From NCBI RefSeq assembly GCF_902859735.1, contig NZ_CADIJY010000001.1, positions 620,001 through 684,000 on the forward strand: DNA of 64,000 nt, given 5' to 3'. Numbering within the stretch: position 1 is the first letter of the stretch; every line of letters starts with the position of its first letter. The notes beneath the pieces were generated by a model. That model did not search any database, was not told where the DNA came from, and saw nothing but the letters and a program-made list of their open reading frames with translations. Shown piece by piece: positions 17,569-26,601 of the stretch. This DNA is from Achromobacter aegrifaciens (GTDB lineage: Bacteria; Pseudomonadota; Gammaproteobacteria; Burkholderiales; Burkholderiaceae_B). Position numbers and translations under genes: made by a program.

Positions 17569-18552
17569 TCAATCGACCACGAAGCCGGACTGGGCCACGG
17601 TATCGCGCCACTGCTCGAGCTGCTGGCGCGCCAGCGCGTCGACCGCCTGCGGTGTGCCGCCGGCCGGTCGCATGCCCAGCTCGGAAAGACGCTTGGCGAC
17701 GTCGGGAAGGGCGAGGATGTCGTTTACCGCCGAATTCAGCTTGCGGATGGCTGGCTCTGGGGTGCCGGCCGGTGCATACAGCCCAGCCCAGCCCGAGGTC
17801 TCGAGTTCGCCCAGCCCGAGTTCGCGCATGGTCGGCGTTTGCGGCAGCGCCGGTTCGCGTTGTGCGCTGAAGGTCGCCAGAACGCGCAGCTTGCCAGCCT
17901 GCGCCAGCGGGACCACTTCGCCCGCATCCATAACGATGGCATTGATGTGTCCGCCCAGGAGCGCGGTGACGGCGTCCTTGCCGCCCTTGAACGCGATGTG
18001 CTCCAGCGGCGTACCTAGGCGCCTGGCCAGTGAAACGCCCAGGAAATGCTGCAGGCTGCCGGTGCCGGATGTACCGTAGAACGCCTTGTCCGGATTCTGC
18101 CTGGCCCAGGTCTGGAACTCGTTGAACGAGGTGACGGGGCTATCGGCCGCGACGGCGAGCACGATGTCCCAGCTCACCAGCTGCGTCACCGGCTTAAGGT
18201 CGGCGAAGGGATCGTAATTGAGCTGTCGGAACAGGTGCGGGTAGAGGAAGATGGCCACGCCCGGCGCCACCAGCAAGCTGCTTCCGTCGGGCGCGGCGCC
18301 CTTGACCGCCTGAATGGCAATGCGCGTCTGCGCGCCGGGGCGGTTCTCCACCACCACGGGCCGCTCCAGATGATTAGGAAGCTTCTCCGCCACGATCCTG
18401 GCCACGGTATCGAACGATCCGCCGGCCGGCAAGCCGACGACCAGCTTTGCCGGCTGCTGCGCGTGGCCGGAGGCCGCCATGAACAGGCCGGCCAATGCCA
18501 GGTACTTGAGTCGGGTGAGAAGGGAGGCCCCGCCAGGAACGGCTGTCTTCAT
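17569..18552 (-). CDS. Bug-family solute receptor
   Basis: 327 residues with a signal peptide (MKTAVPGGASLLTRLKYLAL, cleavage near GHAQ). The mature N-terminus KLVVGLPAGGSFDTVARIV and the later DGSSLLVAPGV follow the Bug pattern, slightly divergent from the YPDKPIRLVVPF form. It is the first gene of the operon Bug-FAH-aminotransferase-M20 and may present the conjugate that the periplasmic M20 enzyme cleaves, or its product. No membrane partner is adjacent. Confidence 0.9.
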   Translation of the reverse strand: MKTAVPGGASLLTRLKYLALAGLFMAASGHAQQPAKLVVGLPAGGSFDTVARIVAEKLPNHLERPVVVENRPGAQTRIAIQAVKGAAPDGSSLLVAPGVAIFLYPHLFRQLNYDPFADLKPVTQLVSWDIVLAVAADSPVTSFNEFQTWARQNPDKAFYGTSGTGSLQHFLGVSLARRLGTPLEHIAFKGGKDAVTALLGGHINAIVMDAGEVVPLAQAGKLRVLATFSAQREPALPQTPTMRELGLGELETSGWAGLYAPAGTPEPAIRKLNSAVNDILALPDVAKRLSELGMRPAGGTPQAVDALARQQLEQWRDTVAQSGFVVD

Positions 18553-18659
18553 CTTGTCTCCACGGTCTTTTTATTTGAGTTGACCCTGGCGAGGATTGTA
18601 GGCGCGTGGTGAAAACCGTCTAATGAAGATTAGTCATCGGGTGAAAACTAGATGGAATT

Positions 18660-20261
18660 TCAAATCCTGGCATTGGCGCTATCGGCTTCCCTGACAGACC
18701 AGACCTCCACCCGATCACGTCCCGCATTCTTCGCCCGGTACAAGGCCTCATCCGCCTTCGCCATGACCTTGTCGATGTCGGCATCATCCGACGGCCACAG
18801 CGCGATGCCGATGGACACCGTGACACGCCCCACCGCTTGCGGCATGGCATGGCTTGCCGTCGCAGCCCGGATGCGTCCGGCGACCATCTCCGCCGTGTCA
18901 CGCGAAGCGTTGGGCATCAGGATCAGGAACTCTTCGCCGCCGACGCGGCACGGCGCGTCTTCCCCTCGCACACAGGTCTTGAGGATGGCGGCCAGCGCGA
19001 TCAGCACCTGATCGCCGGCCGCGTGCCCGTAGGTGTCGTTCACGCGCTTGAAGTGGTCCAGGTCCAGCGCGAGCGCCGCGAAAGGCTGCTGGGTCTGGCG
19101 CAGGGTGGCGATCTGCAGCGCCAGGCCCCTGCGGTTGAAGAGGCCCGTCATCGGATCGGTGATGGTGTCCGTGTTCAGCTTGTCGAGCCGCCGGGTTTGG
19201 GAGCTTTGGCTCATCGTCACGGCGTTCCGCAGGCGGGCAGCTTCGTAGTACCAGCCCTTGACCCTGTCCAGATCTCCAGCGGATGCGCCCGGCTGGTCCC
19301 GTTCGATGATCTGCGCCAGTTCCTCCAGCGGCCGCGAGATCCAGCGGCCCAACAGATAGATGACCAGGAACATGATCAGCCCCACCGGCAAAGCGTAGAG
19401 CACGATCCTGTCGGTCAGGCTCCGCAGCGGGCGCAGCGTTTCGTCCAGCGGGCGTTGCGCCACGACGCCCCAGCCGCCGTTCTTGAGCGCGGCGTAGCCG
19501 GCCAGGAGGTGCGCGCCGCGGGTGTTGACCACGGGCATCGCACCCGTCTCGCCGCGCAGCACGGCTTCGACCACGGCGTTGCTTCTTTCGCTGGTGCCGA
19601 TGCGATCCTTGTCCTTGTGATAAATGATGGTGCCGTTGCCGTCGACGACATACAGGTAGGATCCGTCGCGGTAGAAGTGCTCGCCTACCAGTTTGTCGAA
19701 CTCGTTGCCTTGCCGAAGGTGGATGGCCGTGAGAATCGTGCCGGCATAGTTGCCCTTGGCATCACGGAAAGGCTCGGAAAACGCCAGTATCAGCTGGCCC
19801 TCCATACCCACGTAGGGGGTCGATATCTGGCCCTTCAAATGTTGGGCGCCCGTCGCCAATTGTTGGCGCACCAGCGTCCTGCCTTCGAAGCCCGCGTCGG
19901 CGGGAGCGGTGGCGAGGATGGTGCCGCTACTGTCGGCGATGGCGGCCGTCATGACGCCGTCGCTCTGATGGACGAGGCGCGCGAGTTCGTCTTCCATGGC
20001 GGGTTTCGAACCCAGCAGGCCAGGCGCTCGCTCGGCTGACAGGAGCAATTGCCGCTGTATGGATTCGATGTAGATGTCGGTGACTTCCGCCAGCTTGACC
20101 GCATAGGCCCGGTTGGCCTCGAGGGTGTTGGCAATCAACTGCTCGCGCTGCACCAGGTAGGCCGCGTACAGGGTGTTGACGAAGGCGATGATTCCGCTCG
20201 CGAGCGCCAGCACGGTGACAAGGCGGCGCAGTTTCAGTCTGGGCATCGCGGCAGTGGTCAA
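18660..20261 (-). CDS. membrane-bound diguanylate cyclase with extracytoplasmic Cache-type sensor
   Basis: 533 residues. A first transmembrane helix is at about 13-34 and a second at about 285-305 (IVLYALPVGLIMFLVIYLLG), enclosing a roughly 250-residue periplasmic sensor of dCache type. A short HAMP-like linker leads to the GGDEF domain. The active loop is GGEEF at 441-445 and the inhibitory I-site RGED is at 432-435, five residues upstream, so both synthesis and product inhibition look intact. It makes cyclic di-GMP. It stands alone between convergent or parallel neighbours. Confidence 0.92.
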   Translation of the reverse strand: MTTAAMPRLKLRRLVTVLALASGIIAFVNTLYAAYLVQREQLIANTLEANRAYAVKLAEVTDIYIESIQRQLLLSAERAPGLLGSKPAMEDELARLVHQSDGVMTAAIADSSGTILATAPADAGFEGRTLVRQQLATGAQHLKGQISTPYVGMEGQLILAFSEPFRDAKGNYAGTILTAIHLRQGNEFDKLVGEHFYRDGSYLYVVDGNGTIIYHKDKDRIGTSERSNAVVEAVLRGETGAMPVVNTRGAHLLAGYAALKNGGWGVVAQRPLDETLRPLRSLTDRIVLYALPVGLIMFLVIYLLGRWISRPLEELAQIIERDQPGASAGDLDRVKGWYYEAARLRNAVTMSQSSQTRRLDKLNTDTITDPMTGLFNRRGLALQIATLRQTQQPFAALALDLDHFKRVNDTYGHAAGDQVLIALAAILKTCVRGEDAPCRVGGEEFLILMPNASRDTAEMVAGRIRAATASHAMPQAVGRVTVSIGIALWPSDDADIDKVMAKADEALYRAKNAGRDRVEVWSVREADSANARI

Positions 20262-20369
20262 TGCGGAGCTCCTTCAATCATTCACTCTGACCATTGAATC
20301 GGGGCCTTCCGCGCCTGGCCGAGCCTGCGCGCGTGTAGAACTTCAGTTTTGCGGCAAGCCTGCGCCAAG

Positions 20370-21284
20370 TCAAGAATCGCGTGAACGGGCGCCTGTGGAT
20401 AGCGCTTCGATCAGGTGCTCGATGAAAGCGGCCGTCGCTTCGGGCAACCGGGCGTGGCTGGCGGTCTGCACTTGCAGCGTGCGTTCGGCGAAGACGGCTT
20501 GCTGCAAGGACACGGCCACCAGCGCGCCGCTGCGCAGCGGTTCGGCGAGCGTGATCTCGCCGGCCAGCGTGACGGCATGGCCGGCCTCGACGATGGCGCG
20601 AATGACCGATGACGAGTTGCTCGAATAGGCGATGTCGAAAGGCGGCCCGTCGCCGCCCGCCGCCGAGTTGTCGAACAACAGGCGCACGGTGGTGCCCGAG
20701 TCGGTCAGCGCGATCGGGTAGCGGCGCAGGTCGTCCAAGGACACGCTGGCGCGTTTGGCGAGAGGATGGCCCGGGACCATGATGGCGCGAACGGGCGAGA
20801 CGATTTCGTAGCGCACGGCGATGCCGTTGCCCGCGTTCAGGCTGAAGGCCAGGCCCACGTCGATGCTGTTGTCGCGCAGGCGCTGCGTCACGACGCCGGG
20901 CGAGCCGATGTGCACCTGGAACGCTACATCGGGATGCAGGGCGCGGTACGCGCCCAGGATGGGCGGCAGCACGTTGCGCGCCACGGCTTCGTTGGAGCCT
21001 ATGCGGATGGTCGTCAGCTCCGCATGACGCAGGCTGCGGATATCGCGCAGCACGTGTTCGGCATCCATGGCGACGCGGCGCGCATAGTCGGCCAGCATTT
21101 CGCCGGCCCGCGTCAGCTCCATGCCATGCGGGCGCCGTTCAAACAGGGCCGCGCCGCAGTCATCCTCCAGTTTGGCGACCTGCCGGCTGATGGCGGAGGG
21201 CGCTACGTGGAGGCTCGTGGCCGCGTCCTTGATGCTGCCTGCGCGTACGACCTCGAGGAAATAGCGGTGCGCGGTGCTGAGCAT
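20370..21284 (-). CDS. LysR-family transcriptional regulator
   Basis: 304 residues. The N-terminal winged HTH is in FLEVVRAGSIKDAATSLHVA plus PSAISRQVAKLEDDCGAALF, and the rest is the periplasmic-binding-like effector domain (TIRIGSNEAVARNVLPPILG). It is divergent from the Bug-GGT gene pair across 142 bp. The TAGCA-N7-TGCTA repeat at 21301-21317 in that gap is a candidate site, so it probably controls the pair and itself. Confidence 0.92.
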   Translation of the reverse strand: MLSTAHRYFLEVVRAGSIKDAATSLHVAPSAISRQVAKLEDDCGAALFERRPHGMELTRAGEMLADYARRVAMDAEHVLRDIRSLRHAELTTIRIGSNEAVARNVLPPILGAYRALHPDVAFQVHIGSPGVVTQRLRDNSIDVGLAFSLNAGNGIAVRYEIVSPVRAIMVPGHPLAKRASVSLDDLRRYPIALTDSGTTVRLLFDNSAAGGDGPPFDIAYSSNSSSVIRAIVEAGHAVTLAGEITLAEPLRSGALVAVSLQQAVFAERTLQVQTASHARLPEATAAFIEHLIEALSTGARSRDS

Positions 21285-21300
21285 GTCGTGATTCTCAAAA

Positions 21301-21317
21301 TAGCAATTGGCATGCTA
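21301..21317. promoter_or_regulatory. candidate LysR-type binding site
   Basis: Inverted repeat TAGCA-N7-TGCTA with the T-N11-A spacing range used by LysR regulators, in the AT-rich gap between the divergent lysR (20370-21284) and the Bug gene at 21427. Sequence seen; function inferred. Confidence 0.45.
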
Positions 21318-21426
21318 ATTATTGATATTGATTGCCGCAAAAGCAATTCATAGAATGGGCCGACCAGGGCCGCCAGGATACAAGGGCAACAGACCCGCCT
21401 ACGGCGCTTCAACCAAGGGGAATCGC

Positions 21427-22446
21427 ATGGCTAGTGTTGTATGTAAATCGGGCCGCGCCGCCGCGCGCCCGCAGGGACTCGGCATTCTGAAGCGCGCCTT
21501 TGCCGCGCTGGCATTGTCGGCGGCTACCGGCGCGGGGGCGGCTGATTTTCCGCAGCGTTCGCTTCAGCTGATCCTGTCGTTTCCACCGGGCGGAGCGACG
21601 GACGTGCTCGCTCGCGAGCTCAGCCAGAAGCTGGGCGACACGCTGGGCCAGTCGGTGGTGGTGTTGAACCGCCCCGGCGCTGGCGGCTTGATCGGCATGC
21701 AGGCGGCGGCGCGTTCCGAAGCCGACGGCTACACGCTGTACATCTCGTCGGTGATGTCCAACTCCATTTACGAAGCGCTCAATGGCAAGCAGCAGGTGTC
21801 GCTGGACGGCGACTTCGATGCGGTGGGCGCGATCGCCAGCGCCCCGCACATCCTGGTCACCCCCGCGACGCTGGGCATCAAGGACTATGCCAGCCTGGTG
21901 GCCTATCTGAAGGCAGCGCCGGGCAAGTACAACTACGCGTCGATGGGCGCGGGCACCCTGTCCAACCTGGAGGGCGAGATCTTCAAGGAGCAGGCGGGCG
22001 TGGACGCATTGCAGATCCCGTACAAGGGCAGCAGCCAGGCCTTGCCCGAAGTCATCTCGGGCGCGTCGGTCTTCATGTTCGACAGCGTGACCAGCTCGCT
22101 GCCGCATAAACAGGGCGGCCGCATCGACGTGCTGGGCGTGGCCTCGGCCAAGCGTCTGCCGGTCATGCCTGACGTACCCACGCTCAAGGAGCTGGGCGTG
22201 CAGGGCCTGGAGGCGGAGAACCTGTTCGCGTTGATGGCGCCCAAGGGAACGCCCAAGGACCGCCTGGACATCGTGGCCCGCGCGCTGGCCAAGGCGCAGG
22301 GCGACGCGGGATTCCGCAAGGCCATCGAGGCGCAGGGCTTCCAGATCAGCGAGATTCCGGCTCAGACCCTGCCCAAGTTCATCCTGGACCAGCAGGCGTT
22401 CTGGCGCGACAAGGTCAAGGCCCTGAACATTACTGCGGGCAAATAG
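21427..22446 (+). CDS. Bug-family solute receptor
   Basis: 339 residues from ATG 21427; the longer frame would begin in the LysR-controlled promoter. The signal region runs to about residue 38 (ALALSAATGAGAADFP). FPQRSLQLILSFPPGGATDV is the Bug signature and ADGYTLYISSVMSN follows in place. It is divergent from lysR and 66 bp upstream of a gamma-glutamyltransferase, suggesting recognition of a gamma-glutamyl or related dicarboxylate compound. Ligand unproven. Confidence 0.92.
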   Translation: MASVVCKSGRAAARPQGLGILKRAFAALALSAATGAGAADFPQRSLQLILSFPPGGATDVLARELSQKLGDTLGQSVVVLNRPGAGGLIGMQAAARSEADGYTLYISSVMSNSIYEALNGKQQVSLDGDFDAVGAIASAPHILVTPATLGIKDYASLVAYLKAAPGKYNYASMGAGTLSNLEGEIFKEQAGVDALQIPYKGSSQALPEVISGASVFMFDSVTSSLPHKQGGRIDVLGVASAKRLPVMPDVPTLKELGVQGLEAENLFALMAPKGTPKDRLDIVARALAKAQGDAGFRKAIEAQGFQISEIPAQTLPKFILDQQAFWRDKVKALNITAGK

Positions 22447-22465
22447 CGGCCGTCCCGGCTTTCTT

Positions 22466-22489
22466 GCTGGCCGCCCGCGGGCGGCCAGC
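22466..22489. other. 24-bp perfect palindrome between Bug and GGT genes
   Basis: Positions 22466-22477 (GCTGGCCGCCCG) and 22478-22489 are exact reverse complements. It forms a very GC-rich hairpin just after the Bug stop. No T-run follows, so it could be a weak terminator or an mRNA-stabilising element that lowers GGT expression. Confidence 0.5.
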
Positions 22490-22512
22490 CCCTAACTTCC
22501 GACCCGACTCCC

Positions 22513-24117
22513 ATGCCCATTCCGAACGATCCCTTCTGGCAGCTTCCTTATGCATCGCAACGCATGCCCCTGCTTGCGGACAACGTGGTCAGCACGTCGC
22601 AGCCACTGGCCAGCGCTGCCGGCCTGCAGATGTACGCGCGGGGCGGCAACGCGATCGACGCGGCACTCGCCACTGCCATTGCGCTGACCGTCGTGGAGCC
22701 ATGCATGAACGGGATCGGCGGCGACATGTTCGCCATCGTCTGGCATGGCGGGCGCCTGCATGGGCTGAATGCGTCGGGGCGCGCGCCGGCCGCCTGGGAA
22801 ACGGCCAGGTTCGCGCATCTGGATGGCATGGACCCGATAGGCTGGGGCAGCGTGACGGTACCCGGTGTCGTGTCGGGTTGGCGCGCGATCTGGGAGAAAT
22901 TCGGTTCGCTGCCGTTCGAGGACTTGTTCGAGCCCGCCATACGCTATGCGCGGGACGGCTATCTGGTTTCGCCCACGGTGCATCGCCAGTGGCAGAAGCA
23001 GGTGCCGCGCCTGAGCGGGCAGCCGGGCTTTGCCGAGTCCTTTGCGCCCGGGGGCCGCGCGCCCTTGCCCGGCGAGCGCTTCTGCAGCCCTGGCCAGGCC
23101 GCCACGCTGGAGAGCATCGCCCGCAGCAAGGGCGAGAGCTTCTACCGCGGCGAGCTGGCCGCGGCGATAGCCGCCCACGCGCGCAACACGGGCGGCTATA
23201 TCACCGAGGCCGACATGGCGGGCCATGCGGCTGACTGGGTGGAGCCGATAGGCATGCGCTACCGCGACCTGGAGCTCTACGAGATTGGTCCCAATGGCCA
23301 GGGCATCGGCGCATTGATGGCCTTGGGCATGCTGGAACGTTTCGACCTGGCGGATTGCGGGCGCGACAGCGGCCGCGCGCTGCATCTGCAGATCGAGGCC
23401 ATGCGCCTGGCGTTCGCGGACCTGTACGAACATGTGGGCGATCCGGCCCACATGCAGGTGTCGAGCGCGCAGTTGCTGGAACCCGCCTATCTGGCGGAAC
23501 GGGCAAAGCTCATCGATCCGGATCGCGCGGGCGAACCCCGGGCCGGCAATCCGCACAGCGGCGGGACGGTGTATCTGACCGCGGCAGACCGGCACGGCAC
23601 CATGGTGTCGTTCATCCAATCCAACTTCAAGGGATTTGGTTCCGGCGTGGTGGTGCCGGGAACGGGTATCGCCATGCAGAACCGGGGCTGGGGCTTTTCA
23701 ACGAAGGCCGGGCATCCCAATGTGGTGGCGCCAGGCAAGCGGCCGTTCCACACCATCATTCCAGGCTTCCTGATGAAGGGCGGGCAGCCTTTGATGAGTT
23801 TTGGCGTCATGGGCGGCTCCATGCAGGCGCAGGGCCATCTTCAAGTGACGAGCCGGCTGGCCGACTTCGGCCAGAATCCCCAGGCAGCGAGCGACGCGCC
23901 GCGCTGGCGCATCAAGGATGACAACGTGGGCGTGGCGGTGGAGTGGAACGTCCCGCCGGATGCTGTCGAGCATCTGCGCGCATGCGGCCACAAGGTCGAT
24001 GTGGCGCCGCGCTTTGATCTGGAGTTCGGCAGTGCGCAGATGGCCTACCGGCTGGAGCAGGGAGGCTATCTGGCGGCGTCGGATCATCGCAAGGACGGCT
24101 ACCCCATAGGCTATTGA
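22513..24117 (+). CDS. ggt: gamma-glutamyltransferase family protein (Ntn hydrolase)
   Basis: 534 residues. The predicted autoprocessing Thr is Thr352 in HSGGTVYLTAAD, separating large and small subunits. EPCMNGIGGDMFAIVWHGG near residue 70 is a family marker. No signal peptide is seen (start MPIPNDPFWQLPYASQRMPL), so it is probably cytoplasmic, unlike E. coli GGT. No strong ribosome site precedes ATG 22513. Next to a Bug receptor it may hydrolyse an imported amide such as a gamma-glutamyl compound; family relatives also act on oxamate or cephalosporin amides. Confidence 0.88.
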   Translation: MPIPNDPFWQLPYASQRMPLLADNVVSTSQPLASAAGLQMYARGGNAIDAALATAIALTVVEPCMNGIGGDMFAIVWHGGRLHGLNASGRAPAAWETARFAHLDGMDPIGWGSVTVPGVVSGWRAIWEKFGSLPFEDLFEPAIRYARDGYLVSPTVHRQWQKQVPRLSGQPGFAESFAPGGRAPLPGERFCSPGQAATLESIARSKGESFYRGELAAAIAAHARNTGGYITEADMAGHAADWVEPIGMRYRDLELYEIGPNGQGIGALMALGMLERFDLADCGRDSGRALHLQIEAMRLAFADLYEHVGDPAHMQVSSAQLLEPAYLAERAKLIDPDRAGEPRAGNPHSGGTVYLTAADRHGTMVSFIQSNFKGFGSGVVVPGTGIAMQNRGWGFSTKAGHPNVVAPGKRPFHTIIPGFLMKGGQPLMSFGVMGGSMQAQGHLQVTSRLADFGQNPQAASDAPRWRIKDDNVGVAVEWNVPPDAVEHLRACGHKVDVAPRFDLEFGSAQMAYRLEQGGYLAASDHRKDGYPIGY

Positions 24118-24277
24118 CGCCGTCTTCCTGGGGCATGTTTGGTCGAGGAAAATCCCCGTTTCGTCGAAAACTGCGTGATGTCTCGTGGCCGGCCGATGAC
24201 AATCGGCACATTTCCGGCCCGAACCGATGCGGCAACGGTCCTATCCCGACGCTGGCCACAATGGCCGACCCGTCGCG

Positions 24278-24964
24278 TCAGCGCTGCGCCACCGCGCGCC
24301 GCAGGCGCTGCGACGCGACCCGTCCCAGCACCACGGGCGCAACACCGTTGTTGAACGCGACCTCGGTCTGCGCGCCGGGCAGCTGCGACAGGTGGGAGAC
24401 ATGTTCCAGATTCATGATGACCGACCGCGACAAGGCGCAGAAGGGCGGACTGGGCAGTTGGGCCGCCAGGCGCTTGAAGGTGATGTGCATCAGCTCGTTG
24501 GCGTGCGCGGCGCTGCAAAGCATCACGTAGTCGCCTTGCGCCTGCGCCATGGTCAGTTCATGGATCTTGATGATCTTGGTGCCGTTGCGCGTTCGCAGCG
24601 TCAGGTGGCCGCCAGCGCGCGGACGCAGCCGCGCCAGCGCCTGTTCAAGCCGGCCCGGACGCACGGGCTTGAGCAGGTAGTCGACGGCCTGGACGTCGAA
24701 GGCGCGGGCGGCGTAGTCGCTGTGCGCGGTGACGAAGACGACGGCGGGTGGGACTTCCAGCTGGTCCAGCAGGTCGAAACCGGTGGCGGCAGTGAGTTCG
24801 ATGTCCAGGAACAGGGCATCCGGACGATGCTCGCGGATCAGCGTTCGCGCCAATTCCAGGCAGTCGGCTTCGCCCGCGACATGGACGTCGGGCGAGGCTT
24901 CGAGCAGCCGGCGCAGGTAGCGCCGCGCCGGGGCTTCATCGTCGATGACAAGCACACGCAGCAT
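24278..24964 (-). CDS. LytTR-family response regulator (AlgR-like)
   Basis: 228 residues from ATG 24964 (MLRVLVIDDEAPARRYLRRL). The receiver domain has Asp8/Asp9, phospho-acceptor Asp54 (ALFLDIEL) and Lys99 (YLLKP). The C-terminal half is a LytTR DNA-binding domain (LTLRTRNGTKIIKIHELTMA and VMLCSAAHANELMHITFKRL). The frame stays open upstream into the divergent kinase promoter, but the receiver start is clear. It pairs with the divergently encoded histidine kinase 113 bp away. Confidence 0.93.
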   Translation of the reverse strand: MLRVLVIDDEAPARRYLRRLLEASPDVHVAGEADCLELARTLIREHRPDALFLDIELTAATGFDLLDQLEVPPAVVFVTAHSDYAARAFDVQAVDYLLKPVRPGRLEQALARLRPRAGGHLTLRTRNGTKIIKIHELTMAQAQGDYVMLCSAAHANELMHITFKRLAAQLPSPPFCALSRSVIMNLEHVSHLSQLPGAQTEVAFNNGVAPVVLGRVASQRLRRAVAQR

Positions 24965-25077
24965 TTTCCTCCCTGGCGCCATGGTGTGGCGGGTATAGTC
25001 GTCCGGTCTGGCACGCGGGTAAATATAAGGCCTATGCAGTTTCCAGAGAACCCTTTGCCCGTCCGGGGGGCGCATCC

Positions 25078-26157
25078 ATGAAGTTCGCATCGATCGGCCA
25101 GGGTTTGAGTCCAGGGGAGTCCTCGCTTGGCTTCTGGCGGGCGCAGACGCTGGGATGGCTCTTTCTCGCGATCGTGGGCTTCTTCATCCGGTTGGCGGTG
25201 TTCGGCAATGCCACCGCAGCCTTCTGGCTTACCGTGGCGCTGGAACCGCTGGCATTCGTCCTGACCAGCGGGGCGGCCGTGCTGCATGGCCGCCGTGCGG
25301 GCAAAGGCGATCCGCCCTTGCTGGTGCTGGTCTGCGCGGTGTTGTTCTGCCTGACCGCCTCGGCCTTGCTGGCGTCGATCGCCTATGGCATCCACAGCCT
25401 GTTTCTGCCTGGCGCAATCCGCGTGCTGCCGGGCAACCAGTACCGGCTGGGCTTTCTCTACTACATGGGCATGCTCTCGATCTGGACGCTGATCTATTTC
25501 GGCGTCTCGGCCGAGCTGAACGCACGCAGCGAGCGCCTGTCCAAGATGAAGGCGGAGACGCGCTCCTTGAGGCTGGAGCTTGAGCATCTGCAGCTGCAGA
25601 TCGAGCCGCACTTCCTGTTCAACTCGCTGAACACCATCGTGGCCGAGATCGCCGATCGGCCTGCCATCGCAGAGGAAATGACGCGCAGCCTGGCCGAGTA
25701 CCTGCGCTATTCGCTGGACCGGCGCGGACGAGGCTTGTCCAGGCTGGAGGAGGAGATCGAGGCCGCCGAAGCCTATGTGCGCATCCAGGCGCTGCGCTTT
25801 GACAAGCGGCTTGAATTGCGCAGCCAGATCGATCCGGCCACGCTACGGATCAGTGTTCCGCGCATGACGCTGCAGGGACTGGTGGAAAACGCGATCAAGC
25901 ACGGCATGCGTTCGGAACACGCGCATTTCCCGATCAGCATACGCACGCGTTTGCAGGGCGATGAACTGCTCATCGAAGTGGACAATCCCGGCCGGCTGCA
26001 CGCGCCCTTCGATCTGGCCAGCGGCGGGGGCGGACTAGGGAATCTGTGCAGGCGGTTGACGCTGAGGTATCCGGACAGGCATCAGTTCGTGCTGGAGCAG
26101 CGCGGGGAAAGAACCGTCGCGCAGATAAGGCTGCGGGGCGAGCCGCTGCCGGCCTAG
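25078..26157 (+). CDS. sensor histidine kinase of LytS/AlgZ type
   Basis: 359 residues. Four hydrophobic segments at about 24-42, 48-68, 80-104 and 124-144 form the membrane part. The His_kinase motif LQLQIEPHFLFNSLNT puts the phospho-acceptor at His178. The ATP-binding N-box is LVENAIKHGMRSEH and a G-box is GGGGLGNLCRRL. It should phosphorylate the adjacent AlgR-like regulator. No input domain beyond the membrane helices is seen. Confidence 0.92.
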   Translation: MKFASIGQGLSPGESSLGFWRAQTLGWLFLAIVGFFIRLAVFGNATAAFWLTVALEPLAFVLTSGAAVLHGRRAGKGDPPLLVLVCAVLFCLTASALLASIAYGIHSLFLPGAIRVLPGNQYRLGFLYYMGMLSIWTLIYFGVSAELNARSERLSKMKAETRSLRLELEHLQLQIEPHFLFNSLNTIVAEIADRPAIAEEMTRSLAEYLRYSLDRRGRGLSRLEEEIEAAEAYVRIQALRFDKRLELRSQIDPATLRISVPRMTLQGLVENAIKHGMRSEHAHFPISIRTRLQGDELLIEVDNPGRLHAPFDLASGGGGLGNLCRRLTLRYPDRHQFVLEQRGERTVAQIRLRGEPLPA

Positions 26158-26167
26158 CGCGCCGGTT

Positions 26168-26587
26168 TCAGCGGTACGTCGCGAGCAGGATGCTGGTTTC
26201 GGTGGCCGCGATGCCCTTGATCAGGCGCACGCGTTCCAGCACCTTGGACAGATCTGCAGTGGAATCTGCGCGTATTTCGGCCAGCAAGTCCCAACGGCCG
26301 TTGGTGTCGTGCAGCTGCTCGACGCTCGGCTCGCCCAGCAGGCTGGCCAGCACGGCGCGCGTCTGGTTGCCGTCGACGGTGATGCCCATCCAGGCGCGCA
26401 GGCCGTCCTGGTCGGAGTCAGGGCGCAGCTTGAGCGTATACCCGGCGATGAGCCCGTCCTCCTCCAGCTTGCGCAGGCGGTTGGAGACCGTGCCGCGCGA
26501 CACGCCGGCCTTGCTGGCCAAAACGGAAAGCGGCGTGCGCGCGTCGCGCCGCAGAATGCCGATCAGTCGGGTATCGATTTCATCCAT
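26168..26587 (-). CDS. Lrp/AsnC-family transcriptional regulator
   Basis: 139 residues from ATG 26587 (MDEIDTRLIGILRRDARTPL), in line with the family start. The HTH is VLASKAGVSRGTVSNRLRKL and the C-terminal half is the RAM effector domain. It lies 14 bp after the racemase-family gene at the end of a six-gene operon. Lrp/AsnC regulators accompany ectoine-degradation genes elsewhere (DoeX/AsnC), which adds to the resemblance of this operon to that pathway. Confidence 0.92.
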   Translation of the reverse strand: MDEIDTRLIGILRRDARTPLSVLASKAGVSRGTVSNRLRKLEEDGLIAGYTLKLRPDSDQDGLRAWMGITVDGNQTRAVLASLLGEPSVEQLHDTNGRWDLLAEIRADSTADLSKVLERVRLIKGIAATETSILLATYR

Positions 26588-26601
26588 GACGGGTCCGGAT
26601 T

